Source: Bacillus sp. ISL-45
Lineage (GTDB): Bacteria; Bacillota; Bacilli; Bacillales; Cytobacillaceae
Direction of reading: 5' to 3'
Length of the DNA: 64,000 nucleotides
NCBI RefSeq assembly: GCF_018613195.1
Contig: NZ_JAGGQQ010000013.1
Coordinates: 1-64,000, forward strand
Below the pieces are notes generated by a model. That model was given only the letters and a program-made list of their open reading frames with translations, did no database searches and was not told the DNA's origin. This document shows positions 63,563 to 64,000 of the stretch, one piece after another. How positions within the stretch are numbered: the stretch's first letter is position 1; each line of letters opens with the position of its first letter. The position numbers and the translations under genes are program-made.

Positions 63563-64000
63563 ACCATTTTAAAGAGATTTTGTCATAGGTACCGTCAGCG
63601 ATCATATCTGCAAGTGCACCATTTACCGCCTCGACAAGAGTATCGCTGTCTTTTCTGAACATTAAACCGCTTTTGGAAGCATCTTCGCTCTCTGCAATGA
63701 TTTTAACTTTTGCGTCTGGTTTTGCCTTTTTAAAATCAAGGAAGGAAAGGTTTTCATTGATAGTTGCATCAACACGTTTAGATAAAATCAGTTCGATGGA
63801 CTGATTAAAGCCATCAACACCAACAATTTCTGCACCATTTTCCCTTGCAATGTCAGCATAGTTGCTAGTCATTGACTGTGCCGCCTTTTTACCTTTCAAA
63901 TCTTCGAAACCCTTCAATTCATTATTATCTTCATGAGCAATCAATACTGCCGTAGATGTGATATAAGGGCTAGAGAATAAATACTTCTCTTCTCTTTCCG
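63540..64000 (-). CDS. tcyA: amino acid-binding protein of the cystine importer, partial
   Basis: The C-terminal 153 residues of a family-3 extracellular binding protein; the 5' end lies beyond the right edge. It enters as [20 protein letters not shown], then [20 protein letters not shown], a ligand-site pattern of cystine and polar amino acid receptors. The signal peptide is outside the window. Ends [11 protein letters not shown]. Symbol tentative. Confidence 0.85.
   Translation of the reverse strand, partial: EREEKYLFSSPYITSTAVLIAHEDNNELKGFEDLKGKKAAQSMTSNYADIARENGAEIVGVDGFNQSIELILSKRVDATINENLSFLDFKKAKPDAKVKIIAESEDASKSGLMFRKDSDTLVEAVNGALADMIADGTYDKISLKWFDENVLE

Overview
The window looks like a chromosomal segment of a low-to-moderate GC, Gram-positive, endospore-former-type Bacillaceae (Bacillus sensu lato). 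The support is AGGAGG-type ribosome binding sites, sigma-A promoters, a Bacillus-type rRNA leader, SAM-I riboswitches, Fur, Fnr and cre-like sites, and gene sets such as Opu, metNPQ, cysH-cysP-sat-cysC, YesMN and Lpl. The species cannot be named from sequence reading alone. No prophage, insertion sequence or CRISPR array was found.

Layout. 1-3.2 kb: the 5' end of a leftward rRNA operon with tandem promoters, a 58-aa membrane protein, a GNAT/EamA pair, MgtC and tRNA-Ala(GGC). 3.2-4.1 kb: decayed DNA holding the C-terminal relic of an oligo-1,6-glucosidase. 4.1-10.5 kb: a Fur-controlled carboxylate siderophore operon (two IucA/IucC-type synthetases, an MFS exporter, an SbnH-like PLP decarboxylase). 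10.7-13.7 kb: alpha/beta hydrolase, polysaccharide deacetylase, a MarR regulator facing a 35-aa membrane microprotein across two palindromic operators, and a Dph6-like ATPase. 13.8-17.7 kb: a ba3-type cytochrome oxidase operon (IIa, II, I, SCO, membrane protein) with Fnr-like and Fur-like sites upstream. 18-20.8 kb: a 54-aa protein and an OpuF-type osmolyte ABC transporter whose permease is fused to its binding domain. 21-24.8 kb: a 52-bp tandem repeat array, two aldo/keto reductases and a MATE exporter.

24.8-43.2 kb is a beta-1,3-glucan utilisation locus, all on the minus strand. It has an LplB/LplC/solute-binding importer without its own ATPase, a YesM/YesN two-component pair, a cytoplasmic GH16, a GH1, a very large glycoside phosphorylase (GH94/149/161 type), a GH30, and a secreted GH16 with about four carbohydrate-binding modules. 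The implied scheme is that glucan is cut outside, oligosaccharides are imported, and they are then phosphorolysed or hydrolysed inside. cre-like sites point to CcpA control. A second, 14-copy 52-bp hairpin array lies between yesN and the GH16 gene.

43.3-64 kb: a second-type methionine aminopeptidase; an assimilatory sulfate reduction and siroheme operon (yezD-like, cysH, cysP, sat, cysC, sumT, sirB, cysJ, cysI; no precorrin-2 dehydrogenase in the cluster); tandem SAM-I riboswitches before metNPQ; an M20 peptidase; BrnQ; a short DUF1259 protein with a histidine-rich tail; and a TcyABC-like cystine importer cut by the right edge. The right third is therefore dominated by sulfur acquisition: sulfate, methionine and cystine.
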